Assembly: GCA_037013495.1 (NCBI GenBank) | Contig: CM072805.1 | Location: 10,574,601 to 10,638,600 of the forward strand | DNA: 64,000 nucleotides | Source of the DNA: Hippophae tibetana | Lineage: Eukaryota; Streptophyta; Magnoliopsida; Rosales; Elaeagnaceae | Direction of reading: 5' to 3' | Shown: positions 26,131 through 40,008 of the stretch, piece after piece | Numbering within the stretch: position 1 is the stretch's first letter | Layout of the letters: each line of letters begins with the position of its first letter | Program-made: the position numbers and the translations under genes | Notes under the pieces: model-generated | What the model was told of the DNA's origin: nothing | Databases searched by the model: none | What the model saw: the letters and a program-made list of their open reading frames with translations, nothing else

Positions 26131-28265
26131 TATGGTTGAGAAAAGTCCATAATCATGAATTTAACATTACACAATTGGGAATTAGAAGATTCGACCTTAA
26201 CATACTTATATGACAAAATTGAATACACCGTATTGTTAATATTAGTTCATTTGAATGGTCCATATTTGACACAAATTCAAATAAATATAGGATATTTAAA
26301 TATAAACCTCAATTTCTATTCTTATCAAATAAATAGTCTATCTATGGTTGACAAAAATCGATAGCCATAATTTTAACATTAAACAATTGAGATAAAGTAA
26401 ATCTAACGTTAAAAAATTTAATTAAATATTATAAATGCAAATATGCCCCTTATAAGTTTCAAGCATTGATTTATATGAAGTCAATTTATGGTTGAGAAAA
26501 GTACATAATCATGAATTTAACATTACACAATTGGGATTTAGAAGTTTCGACCTTAAAATACTGATATGACAAAATTGAATACATCGTATTGTTAATATTA
26601 GTTCATTTGAATGGTCCATATTTGACTCAATTTCAAATAAATATAGTATATGTAAATATAAACGTGAGTTTCTATTATTATCAAATAAATAGTCGATCTA
26701 TCTTTGAAAAAATCCGATAGCTATAATTTTAACTTTAAATAATTGAGTTAAATTAAACATAAGGTTAAAAAATTGAATTAAATAATACAAATGCAAATAT
26801 GCACCTTATATGTTTCAACCATTTATTGATATGAAGTCAATTTATGGTTGACAAAAGTCCATAATCATGAATTTAACATTACACAATTGGGAATTAGAAG
26901 ATTCGACCTTAAGATACTGATATGACAAAATTGAATACACCGTATTGTTAATATTAGTTCATTTGAATGGTCCATATTTGACTTAAATTCAAATAAATAT
27001 AGTATATGTAAATATACACCTCAATTTCTATTCTTATCAAATAAATAGTCTATCTATGGTTGAGAAATATCGATAGCCATAATTTTAACATTAAACAATT
27101 TAGAGAAAGTAAATCTAACGTTAGAAAATTGAATTAAATATTACAAATGCAAATATGCCCCTTATAAGTTTCAACCATTGATTGATATGAAGTCAATGTA
27201 TGGTTGAGAAAAGTCCATAATCATGAATTTAACATTACACATTTGGGATTTAGAAGATTCGACCTTAAGATACTGATATGACAAAATTGAATACGCCGTA
27301 TTGTTAATATTAGTTCATTTGAGTGGTACATATTTGACTCAAATTCAAATAAATATAGTATATGTAAATATACACCTCAATTTCTATTCTTATCAAATAA
27401 ATAGTCTATCTATGGTTCACAAAAATCGATAGTCATAATTTTAACATTAAACAATTGAGAGAAAGTAAATCTAACGTTAAAATATTGAATTAAATGTTAC
27501 AAATGCAAATATTACCCTTATAATTTCAACCATTGATTGATATGAAGTCAATTTATGGTTGAGAAAAGTCCATAATCATGTATTTAACATTACACAATTG
27601 GGATTTAGAAGATTGGACCTTAACATACTAATATTACAAAATTGAATACACCGTATTTGTAATATTAGTTGATTTGAATGGTCCATATTTGATTCAAATT
27701 CAAATAAATATAATATATGTAAATATAAATGTTAGTTTCAATTATTATCAAATAAATAGTCGATCTATCTTTGAAAAAATTCGATAGCTATAATTTTAAC
27801 ATTAAATAATTGAGTTAAATTAAACCTAAGGTTAAAAAATTGAATTAAATAATACAAATGCAAATATGCACCTTATATGTTTCAACCATTTATTGATATG
27901 AAGTCAATTTATGGTTGAGAAAAGTCCATAATCATGAATTTAACATTACACAATTGGGATTTAGAAGATTCGACCTTAACATACTGATATGACAAAATGG
28001 AATACACCATATTGTTAATATTAGTCCATTTGAATGGTCCATATTTGACTCAAATTCAAATAAATATAGTATATGTAAATATAAACGTGAGTTTCTATTA
28101 TTATCAAATAAATAGTCGATCTATCTTTGAAAAAATTCGATAGCTATAATTTTAACATTAAATAATTGAGTTAAATTAAACCTAAGGTTAAAAAATTGAA
28201 TTAAATAATACAAATGAAAATATGCACCTTATATGTTTCAACCATTTATTGATATGAATTCAATT
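26131..28265. repeat. Region 3 6-mer HOR, copy 1 (2,135 bp)
   Basis: Monomers start at 26131, 26487, 26843, 27199, 27554 and 27910. The first two are P1 and P2. The third begins like P3 but switches at gaatacacc (about 26935) to a different back half with gacttaaattc and gttgagaaatatcg. The fourth has acacatttggg and tgagtggtac, the fifth catgtatttaac, gattggacc and ttgatttgaatgg, and the sixth attagtccattt. The last monomer returns to a P5-like back half with atgaaaatatgc and gaattc. Confidence 0.8.
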
Positions 28266-31200
28266 TATGGTTGAGAAAAGTCCATAATCATGAATTTAAC
28301 ATTACACAATTGGGAATTAGAAGATTCGACCTTAACATACTTATATGACAAAATTGAATACACCGTATTGTTAATATTAGTTCATTTGAATGGTCCATAT
28401 TTGACACAAATTCAAATAAATATAGGATATTTAAATATAAACCTCAATTTCTATTCTTATCAAATAAATAGTCTATCTATGGTTGACAAAAATCGATAGC
28501 CATAATTTTAACATTAAACAATTGAGATAAAGTAAATCTAACGTTAAAAAATTTAATTAAATATTATAAATGCAAATATGCCCCTTATAAGTTTCAAGCA
28601 TTGATTTATATGAAGTCAATTTATGGTTGAGAAAAGTACATAATCATGAATTTAACATTACACAATTGGGATTTAGAAGTTTCGACCTTAAAATACTGAT
28701 ATGACAAAATTGAATACATCGTATTGTTAATATTAGTTCATTTGAATGGTCCATATTTGACTCAATTTCAAATAAATATAGTATATGTAAATATAAACGT
28801 GAGTTTCTATTATTATCAAATAAATAGTCGATCTATCTTTGAAAAAATCCGATAGCTATAATTTTAACTTTAAATAATTGAGTTAAATTAAACATAAGGT
28901 TAAAAAATTGAATTAAATAATACAAATGCAAATATGCACCTTATATGTTTCAACCATTTATTGATATGAAGTCAATTTATGGTTGACAAAAGTCCATAAT
29001 CATGAATTTAACATTACACAATTGGGAATTAGAAGATTCGACCTTAAGATACTGATATGACAAAATTGAATGCACCGTATTGTTAATATTAGTTCATTTG
29101 AATGGTCCATATTTGACTCAAATTCAAATAAATATAGTATATGTAAATATAAACGTTACTTTCTATTATTATCAAATAAATAGTCTATCTATCTTTGAAA
29201 AGATTCGATAGCTATAATTTTAACATTAAATAATTGAGTTAAATTAAAACTAAGGTTAAAAAATTGAATTAAATATTACAAATGCAAATATGCACCTTAT
29301 ATGTTTCAACCATTGATTGATATGAAGTCAATTTATGGTTGAGAAAAGTCCATAATCATTAATTTAACATTACACAATTGGGATTTAGAAGATTCGACCT
29401 TAAATAGTGATATGACAAAATTGAATACACCGTATTGTTAATATTTGTTCATTTGAATAGTCCATATTTGACTCAAAGTCAAATAAATATAGTATATGTG
29501 AATTTACACCTCAATTTCTATTCTTATCAAATAAATAGTCTATCTATGGTTGACAAAAATCGATAGCCATAATTTTAACATTAAACAATTGAGGGAAAGT
29601 AAATCAAACGTTAAAATATTAAATTAAATATTACAAATGCAAATATTACCCTTATAATTTCAACCATTGATTGATATGAAGTCAATTTATGGTTGAGAAA
29701 ATTCCATAATCATGAATTTAACATTACACAATTGGGATTTAGAAGATTCGACCTTAACATACTGATATGACAAAATGTAATACACCATATTGTTAATATT
29801 AGTTCATTTGAATGGTCCATATTTGACTCAAATTCAAATAAATATACTATATGTAAATATAAACGTGAGTTTCTATTATTATCAAATAAATTGTCGATCT
29901 ATCTTTGAAAAAATTCGATAGCTATAATTTTAACATTAAATAATTGAGTTAAATTAAACCTAAGGTTAAAAAATTGAATTAAATAATACAAATGAAAATA
30001 TGCACCTTATATGTTTCAACCATTTATTGATATGAATTCAATTTATGGTTGAGAAAAGTCCATAATCATGAATTTAACATTACACAATTGGGAATTAGAA
30101 GATTCGACCTTAACATACTTATATGACAAAATTGAATACACCGTATTGTTAATATTAGTTCATTTGAATGGTCCATATTTGACACAAATTCAAATAAATA
30201 TAGGATATTTAAATATAAACCTCAATTTCTATTCTTATCAAATAAATAGTCTATCTATGGTTGACAAAAATCGATAGCCATAATTTTAACATTAAACAAT
30301 TGAGATAAAGTAAATCTAACGTTAAAAAATTTAATTAAATATTATAAATGCAAATATGCCCCTTATAAGTTTCAAGCATTGATTTATATGAAGTCAATTT
30401 ATGGTTGAGAAAAGTACATAATCATGAATTTAACATTACACAATTGGGATTTAGAAGTTTCGACCTTAAAATACTGATATGACAAAATTGAATACATCGT
30501 ATTGTTAATATTAGTTCATTTGAATGGTCCATATTTGACTCAATTTCAAATAAATATAGTATATGTAAATATAAACGTGAGTTTCTATTATTATCAAATA
30601 AATAGTCGATCTATCTTTGAAAAAATCCGATAGCTATAATTTTAACTTTAAATAATTGAGTTAAATTAAACATAAGGTTAAAAAATTGAATTAAATAATA
30701 CAAATGCAAATATGCACCTTATATGTTTCAACCATTTATTGATATGAAGTCAATTTATGGTTGACAAAAGTCCATAATCATGAATTTAACATTACACAAT
30801 TGGGAATTAGAAGATTCGACCTTAAGATACTGATATGACAAAATTGAATGCACCGTATTGTTAATATTAGTTCATTTGAATGGTCCATATTTGACTCAAA
30901 TTCAAATAAATATAGTATATGTAAATATAAACGTTACTTTCTATTATTATCAAATAAATAGTCTATCTATCTTTGAAAAGATTCGATAGCTATAATTTTA
31001 ACATTAAATAATTGAGTTAAATTAAAACTAAGGTTAAAAAATTGAATTAAATATTACAAATGCAAATATGCACCTTATATGTTTCAACCATTGATTGATA
31101 TGAAGTCAATTTATGGTTGAGAAAAGTCCATAATCATTAATTTAACATTACACAATTGGGATTTAGAAGATTCGACCTTAAATAGTGATATGACAAAATT

Positions 31201-33956
31201 GAATACACCGTATTGTTAATATTTGTTCATTTGAATAGTCCATATTTGACTCAAAGTCAAATAAATATAGTATATGTGAATTTACACCTCAATTTCTATT
31301 CTTATCAAATAAATAGTCTATCTATGGTTGACAAAAATCGATAGCCATAATTTTAACATTAAACAATTGAGGGAAAGTAAATCAAACGTTAAAATATTAA
31401 ATTAAATATTACAAATGCAAATATTACCCTTATAATTTCAACCATTGATTGATATGAAGTCAATTTATGGTTGAGAAAATTCCATAATCATGAATTTAAC
31501 ATTACACAATTGGGATTTAGAAGATTCGACCTTAACATACTGATATGACAAAATGTAATACACCATATTGTTAATATTAGTTCATTTGAATGGTCCATAT
31601 TTGACTCAAATTCAAATAAATATAGTATATGTAAATATAAACGTGAGTTTCTATTATTATCAAATAAATAGTCGATCTATCTTTGAAAAAATTCGATAGC
31701 TATAATTTTAACATTAAATAATTGAGTTAAATTAAACCTAAGGTTAAAAAATTGAATTAAATAATACAAATGAAAATATGCACCTTATATGTTTCAACCA
31801 TTTATTGATATGAATTCAATTTATGGTTGAGAAAAGTCCATAATCATGAATTTAACATTACACAATTGGGAATTAGAAGATTCGACCTTAACATACTTAT
31901 ATGACAAAATTGAATACACCGTATTGTTAATATTAGTTCATTTGAATGGTCCATATTTGACACAAATTCAAATAAATATAGGATATTTAAATATAAACCT
32001 CAATTTCTATTCTTATCAAATAAATAGTCTATCTATGGTTGACAAAAATCGATAGCCATAATTTTAACATTAAACAATTGAGATAAAGTAAATCTAACGT
32101 TAAAAAATTTAATTAAATATTATAAATGCAAATATGCCCCTTATAAGTTTCAAGCATTGATTTATATGAAGTCAATTTATGGTTGAGAAAAGTACATAAT
32201 CATGAATTTAACATTACACAATTGGGATTTAGAAGTTTCGACCTTAAAATACTGATATGACAAAATTGAATACATCGTATTGTTAATATTAGTTCATTTG
32301 AATGGTCCATATTTGACTCAATTTCAAATAAATATAGTATATGTAAATATAAACGTGAGTTTCTATTATTATCAAATAAATAGTCGATCTATCTTTGAAA
32401 AAATCCGATAGCTATAATTTTAACTTTAAATAATTGAGTTAAATTAAACATAAGGTTAAAAAATTGAATTAAATAATACAAATGCAAATATGCACCTTAT
32501 ATGTTTCAACCATTTATTGATATGAAGTCAATTTATGGTTGACAAAAGTCCATAATCATGAATTTAACATTACACAATTGGGAATTAGAAGATTCGACCT
32601 TAAGATACTGATATGACAAAATTGAATACACCGTATTGTTAATATTAGTTCATTTGAATGGTCCATATTTGACTTAAATTCAAATAAATATAGTATATGT
32701 AAATATACACCTCAATTTCTATTCTTATCAAATAAATAGTCTATCTATGGTTGAGAAATATCGATAGCCATAATTTTAACATTAAACAATTTAGAGAAAG
32801 TAAATCTAACGTTAGAAAATTGAATTAAATATTACAAATGCAAATATGCCCCTTATAAGTTTCAACCATTGATTGATATGAAGTCAATGTATGGTTGAGA
32901 AAAGTCCATAATCATGAATTTAACATTACACATTTGGGATTTAGAAGATTCGACCTTAAGATACTGATATGACAAAATTGAATACGCCGTATTGTTAATA
33001 TTAGTTCATTTGAGTGGTACATATTTGACTCAAATTCAAATAAATATAGTATATGTAAATATACACCTCAATTTCTATTCTTATCAAATAAATAGTCTAT
33101 CTATGGTTCACAAAAATCGATAGTCATAATTTTAACATTAAACAATTGAGAGAAAGTAAATCTAACGTTAAAATATTGAATTAAATGTTACAAATGCAAA
33201 TATTACCCTTATAATTTCAACCATTGATTGATATGAAGTCAATTTATGGTTGAGAAAAGTCCATAATCATGTATTTAACATTACACAATTGGGATTTAGA
33301 AGATTGGACCTTAACATACTAATATTACAAAATTGAATACACCGTATTTGTAATATTAGTTGATTTGAATGGTCCATATTTGATTCAAATTCAAATAAAT
33401 ATAATATATGTAAATATAAATGTTAGTTTCAATTATTATCAAATAAATAGTCGATCTATCTTTGAAAAAATTCGATAGCTATAATTTTAACATTAAATAA
33501 TTGAGTTAAATTAAACCTAAGGTTAAAAAATTGAATTAAATAATACAAATGCAAATATGCACCTTATATGTTTCAACCATTTATTGATATGAAGTCAATT
33601 TATGGTTGAGAAAAGTCCATAATCATGAATTTAACATTACACAATTGGGATTTAGAAGATTCGACCTTAACATACTGATATGACAAAATGGAATACACCA
33701 TATTGTTAATATTAGTCCATTTGAATGGTCCATATTTGACTCAAATTCAAATAAATATAGTATATGTAAATATAAACGTGAGTTTCTATTATTATCAAAT
33801 AAATAGTCGATCTATCTTTGAAAAAATTCGATAGCTATAATTTTAACATTAAATAATTGAGTTAAATTAAACCTAAGGTTAAAAAATTGAATTAAATAAT
33901 ACAAATGAAAATATGCACCTTATATGTTTCAACCATTTATTGATATGAATTCAATT
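28266..33956. repeat. Region 3 16-monomer super-repeat, copy 2 (5,691 bp)
   Basis: It contains 5-mers at 28266-30043 and 30044-31821 and a 6-mer at 31822-33956. Each corresponds to the unit 5,691 bp upstream. At the diagnostic positions I compared (the P5 states, gaatacatcg, aatgtaatacacc, gttgagaaatatcg, ttgatttgaatgg) I found no difference between the copies, so the duplication looks recent. I did not compare every base. Confidence 0.85.
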
Positions 33957-36091
33957 TATGGTTGAGAAAAGTCCATAATCATGAATTTAACATTACACAA
34001 TTGGGAATTAGAAGATTCGACCTTAACATACTTATATGACAAAATTGAATACACCGTATTGTTAATATTAGTTCATTTGAATGGTCCATATTTGACACAA
34101 ATTCAAATAAATATAGGATATTTAAATATAAACCTCAATTTCTATTCTTATCAAATAAATAGTCTATCTATGGTTGACAAAAATCGATAGCCATAATTTT
34201 AACATTAAACAATTGAGATAAAGTAAATCTAACGTTAAAAAATTTAATTAAATATTATAAATGCAAATATGCCCCTTATATTTTTCAAGCATTGATTTAT
34301 ATGAAGTCAATTTATGGTTGAGAAAAGTACATAATCATGAATTTAACATTACACAATTGGGATTTAGAAGTTTCGACCTTAAAATACTGATATGACAAAA
34401 TTGAATACATCGTATTGTTAATATTAGTTCATTTGAATGGTCCATATTTGACTCAATTTCAAATAAATATAGTATATGTAAATATAAACGTGAGTTTCTA
34501 TTATTATCAAATAAATAGTCGATCTATCTTTGAAAAAATCCGATAGCTATAATTTTAACTTTAAATAATTGAGTTAAATTAAACATAAGGTTAAAAAATT
34601 GAATTAAATAATACAAATGCAAATATGCACCTTATATGTTTCAACCATTTATTGATATGAAGTCAATTTATGGTTGACAAAAGTCCATAATCATGAATTT
34701 AACATTACACAATTGGGAATTAGAAGATTCGACCTTAAGATACTGATATGACAAAATTGAATACACCGTATTGTTAATATTAGTTCATTTGAATGGTCCA
34801 TATTGGACTTAAATTCAAATAAATATAGTATATGTAAATATACACCTCAATTTCTATTCTTATCAAATAAATAGTCTATCTATGGTTGAGAAATATCGAT
34901 AGCCATAATTTTAACATTAAACAATTTAGAGAAAGTAAATCTAACGTTAGAAAATTGAATTAAATATTACAAATGCAAATATGCCCCTTATAAGTTTCAA
35001 CCATTGATTGATATGAAGTCAATGTATGGTTGAGAAAAGTCCATAATCATGAATTTAACATTACACATTTGGGATTTAGAAGATTCGACCTTAAGATACT
35101 GATATGACAAAATTGAATACGCCGTATTGTTAATATTAGTTCATTTGAGTGGTACATATTTGACTCAAATTCAAATAAATATAGTATATGTAAATATACA
35201 CCTCAATTTCTATTCTTATCAAATAAATAGTCTATCTATAGTTCACAAAAATCGATAGTCATAATTTTAACATTAAACAATTGAGAGAAAGTAAATCTAA
35301 CGTTAAAATATTGAATTAAATGTTACAAATGCAAATATTACCCTTATAATTTCAACCATTGATTGATATGAAGTCAATTTATGGTTGAGAAAAGTCCATA
35401 ATCATGTATTTAACATTACACAATTGGGATTTAGAAGATTGGACCTTAACATACTAATATTACAAAATTGAATACACCGTATTTGTAATATTAGTTGATT
35501 TGAATGGTCCATATTTGATTCAAATTCAAATAAATATAATATATGTAAATATAAATGTTAGTTTCAATTATTATCAAATAAATAGTCGATCTATCTTTGA
35601 AAAAATTCGATAGCTATAATTTTAACATTAAATAATTGAGTTAAATTAAACCTAAGGTTAAAAAATTGAATTAAATAATACAAATGCAAATATGCACCTT
35701 ATATGTTTCAACCATTTATTGATATGAAGTCAATTTATGGTTGAGAAAAGTCCATAATCATGAATTTAACATTACACAATTGGGATTTAGAAGATTCGAC
35801 CTTAACATACTGATATGACAAAATGGAATACACCATATTGTTAATATTAGTCCATTTGAATGGTCCATATTTGACTCAAATTCAAATAAATATAGTATAT
35901 GTAAATATAAACGTGAGTTTCTATTATTATCAAATAAATAGTCGATCTATCTTTGAAAAAATTCGATAGCTATAATTTTAACATTAAATAATTGAGTTAA
36001 ATTAAACCTAAGGTTAAAAAATTGAATTAAATAATACAAATGAAAATATGCACCTTATATGTTTCAACCATTTATTGATATGAATTCAATT
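33957..36091. repeat. Region 3 6-mer HOR, copy 3 (2,135 bp)
   Basis: This is a third copy of the 6-mer, following 31822-33956 directly. I noticed three private changes: ttatatttttcaag near 34276 instead of ttataagtttcaag, tattggactt near 34802 instead of tatttgactt, and ctatagttcac near 35236 instead of ctatggttcac. The first is shared by the downstream P1 tails near 36411, 37126 and 52767, which identifies this copy as the template lineage for those. Confidence 0.8.
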
Positions 36092-37519
36092 TATGGTTGA
36101 GAAAAGTCCATAATCATGAATTTAACATTACACAATTGGGAATTAGAAGATTCGACCTTAACATACTTATATGACAAAATTGAATACACCGTATTGTTAA
36201 TATTAGTTCATTTGAATGGTCCATATTTGACACAAATTCAAATAAATATAGGATATTTAAATATAAACCTCAATTTCTATTCTTATCAAATAAATAGTCT
36301 ATCTATGGTTGACAAAAATCGATAGCCATAATTTTAACATTAAACAATTGAGATAAAGTAAATCTAACGTTAAAAAATTTAATTAAATATTATAAATGCA
36401 AATATGCCCCTTATATTTTTCAAGCATTGATTTATATGAAGTCAATTTATGGTTGAGAAAAGTACATAATCATGAATTTAACATTACACAATTGGGATTT
36501 ATAAGTTTCGACCTTAAAATACTGATATGACAAAATTGAATACATCGTATTGTTAATATTAGTTCATTTGAATGGTCCATATTTGACTCAATTTCAAATA
36601 AATATAGTATATGTAAAATTATACACCTCAATTTCTATTCTTATCAAATAAATAGTCTATCTATGGTTGACAAAAATCGATAGCCATAATTTTAACATTA
36701 AACAATTGAGATAAAGTAAATCTAACGTTAAAATATTGAATTAAATATTACAAATGCAAATATGGCACTTATAAGTTTCAACCATTTATTGATATGAAGT
36801 AAATTTATGGTTGACAAAAGTCCATAATCATGAATTTAACATTACACAATTGGGAATTAGAAGATTCGACCTTAAGATACTGATATGACAAAATTGAATA
36901 CACCGTATTGTTAATATTAGTTCATTTGAATGGTCCATATTTGACACAAATTCAAATAAATATAGGATATTTAAATATAAACCTCAATTTCTATTCTTAT
37001 CAAATAAATAGTCTATCTATGGTTGACAAAAATCGATAGCCATAATTTTAACATTAAACAATTGAGATAAAGTAAATCTAACGTTAAAAAATTTAATTAA
37101 ATATTATAAATGCAAATATGCCCCTTATATTTTTCAAGCATTGATTTATATGAAGTCAATTTATGGTTGAGAAAAGCACATAATCATGAATTTAACATTA
37201 CACAATTGGGATTTATAAGTTTCGACCTTAAAATACTGATATGACAAAATTGAATACATCGTATTGTTAATATTAGTTCATTTGAATGGTCCATATTTGA
37301 CTCAATTTCAAATAAATATAGTATATGTAAAATTATACACCTCAATTTCTATTCTTATCAAATAAATAGTCTATCTATGGTTGACAAAAATCGATAGCCA
37401 TAATTTTAACATTAAACAATTGAGATAAAGTAAATCTAACGTTAAAATATTGAATTAAATAATACAAATGCAAATATACCCCTTATAAGTTTCAACCATT
37501 GATTGATATGAAGTCAATT
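36092..37519. repeat. Region 3 end: P1, then a duplicated ~714-bp dimer
   Basis: P1 (36092) is followed by a P2 variant (36448) with gggatttataag and a changed junction gtaaaattatacacctc near 36614. A P3-front/P1-back hybrid (36806) comes next, then a second P2 variant (37162) with the same two private changes (gtaaaattatac near 37327). The paired monomers repeat at about 714 bp, so this is a dimer duplication that included the altered junction. Confidence 0.75.
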
Positions 37520-40008
37520 TATGGTTGAGAAAAGTCCATAATCATGAATTTAACATTAAACAATTGGGATTTAGGAGATTGGACCTTAACATACTAATAT
37601 TACAAAATTGAATACACCGTATTTGTAATATTAGTTCATTTGAATGGTCCATATGTGACTCAAATTCAAATAAATATAGTATATGTAAATATAAACGTTA
37701 GTTTCTATTATTATCAAATAAATAGTCGATCTGTCTTTGAAAAAGTTCGTTAGCTATAATTTTAACATTAAATAATTGAGTTAAATTAAACCTAAGGTTA
37801 AAAAATTGAATTAAATAATAAAATGCGAATATGCACCTTATATGTTTCAACAATTTGTTGATATGAATTCAATTTATGGTTGAGAAAAGTCCATAATCAT
37901 GAATTTAACATTACACAATTGGGAATTAGAAGATTCGACCTTAACATACTGATATAACAAAATTGAATACACCGTATTGTTAATATTAGTTCATTTGAAT
38001 GATACATATTTGACTCAAATTCAAATAAATATAGTATATGTAAATATACACCTCAATTTCTATTCTTATCAAATAAAAAGTCTATCTATGGTTGACAAAA
38101 ATCGATAGCCATAATTTTAACATTAAACAATTGAGGGAAAGTAAATCAAACGTTAAAATATTGAATTAAATATTACAAATGCAAATATTACCCTTATAAT
38201 TTCAACCATTTATTGATATGAAGTCAATTTATGGTTGAGAAAAGTCCATAATCATGAATTTAACATTACACAATTGGGATTTAGAAGATTCGACCTTAAC
38301 ATACTGATATGACAAAATGGAATACACCATATTGTTAATATTAGTTCATTTGAATGGTCCATATTTGACTCAAATTCAAATAAATATAGTATATGTAAAT
38401 ATAAACGTGAGTTTCTATTATTATCAAATAAATAGTCGATCTATCTTTGAAAAAGTCCGATAGCTATAATTTTAACTTTAAATAATTGAGTTAAATTAAA
38501 ACTAAGGTTAAAAAATTGAATTAAATATTACAAATGCAAATATGCACCTTATATGTTTCAACCATTTATTGATATGAAGTCAATTTATGGTTGAGAAAAG
38601 TCCATAATCATGAATTTAACATTACAGAATTGGGATTTAGAAGATTCGACCTTAACATACTAATATGACAAAATTGAATACACCGTATTGTTAATATTTG
38701 TTCATTTGAATAGTCCATCTTTGACTCAAAGTCAAATAAATATAGTATATGTGAATTTACACCTCAATTTCTATTCTTATCAAATAAATAGTCTATCTAT
38801 GGTTGACAAAAATCGATAGCCATAATTTTAACATTAAACAATTGAGGGAAAGTAAATCTAACGTTAAAAAATTAAATTAAATAATACAAATGCAAATATA
38901 CCCCTTATAAGTTTCAACCATTGATTGATATGAAGTCAATTTATGGTTGAGAAAAGTCCATAATCATGAATTTAACATTAAACAATTGGGATTTAATAGA
39001 TTGGACCTTAACATACTAATATTACAAAATTGAATACACCGTATTTGTAATATTAGTTCATTTGAATGGTCCATATTTGACTCAAATTCAAATAAATATA
39101 GTATATATAAATATAAACGTGAGTTTCTATTATTATCAAATAAATAGTCGATCTATCTTTGAAAAAGTCCGATAGCTATAATTTTAACTTTAAATAATTG
39201 AGTTAAATTAAACCTAAGGTTAAAAAATTGAATTAAATAATACAAATGCAAATATGCACCTTATATGTTTCAACCATTTATTGATATGAAGTCAATTTAT
39301 GGTTGAGAAAAGTCCATAATCATGAATTTAACATTACACAATTGGGATTTAGAAGATTCGACCTTAACATACTGATATGACAAAATGGAATACACCATAT
39401 TGTTAATATTAGTTCATTTGAATGGTCCATATTTGACTCAAATTCAAATAAATATAGTATATGTAAATATAAACGTGAGTTTCTATTATTATCAAATAAA
39501 TAGTCGATCTATCTTTGAAAAAGTCCGATAGCCATAATTTTAACATTAAACAATTGAGGGAAAGTAAATCAAACGTTAAAATATTGAATTAAATATTACA
39601 AATGCAAATATTACCCTTATAATTTCACCCATTGATTGATATGAAGTCAATTTATGGTTGAGAAAAGTCCATAATCATTAATTTAACACTACACAATTGG
39701 GATTTAGAAGATTCGACCTTAACATAGTGATATGACAAAATTGAATAGACCGTATTGTTAATATTTGTTCATTTGAATAGTCCATCTTTGACTCAAAGTC
39801 AAATAAATATAGTATATGTGAATTTACACCTCAATTTCTATTCTTATCAAATAAATAGTCTATCTATGGTTGACAAAAATCGATAGCCATAATTTTAACA
39901 TTAAACAATTGAGAGAAAGTAAATCTAACGTTAAAAAATTAAATTAAATAATACAAATGCAAACATACCCCTTATAAGTTTCAACCATTGATTGATATGA
40001 AGTCAATT
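37520..40008. repeat. Region 4 first block, 7 monomers
   Basis: Monomers here are more mixed than in region 3. L-type monomers (M2-like, gattggacc) have their marker at 37577 and 38999. The first is followed by gatctgtctttg and a shortened aataaaatgcgaat tail. The dyad-bearing monomers are marked at 38720 and 39787. Several monomers are hybrids of region 2, 3 and 4 types. The block is related to the 19-monomer units that follow but does not match them throughout. Confidence 0.65.

Larger units (their letters stand above)
22575..28265. repeat. Region 3 16-monomer super-repeat, copy 1 (5,691 bp)
   Basis: Two 5-mers (22575-24352 and 24353-26130, 1,778 bp each) are followed by one 6-mer (26131-28265, 2,135 bp). 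The whole 5+5+6 block recurs directly downstream at an offset of exactly 5,691 bp. The two 5-mers are told apart by P5: the monomer ending at 24352 has tatactatatg and attgtcg, while the one ending at 26130 has tatagtatatg and atagtcg. The same two states recur in the same order in the second block, so the block was copied as a whole. Confidence 0.85.

Noticed and set aside
28266..33956. The second 5,691-bp block as an assembly artefact
   Set aside because: Not excluded. But the third 6-mer copy has private substitutions and the flanks differ, which favours real tandem copies. Read depth would settle it.
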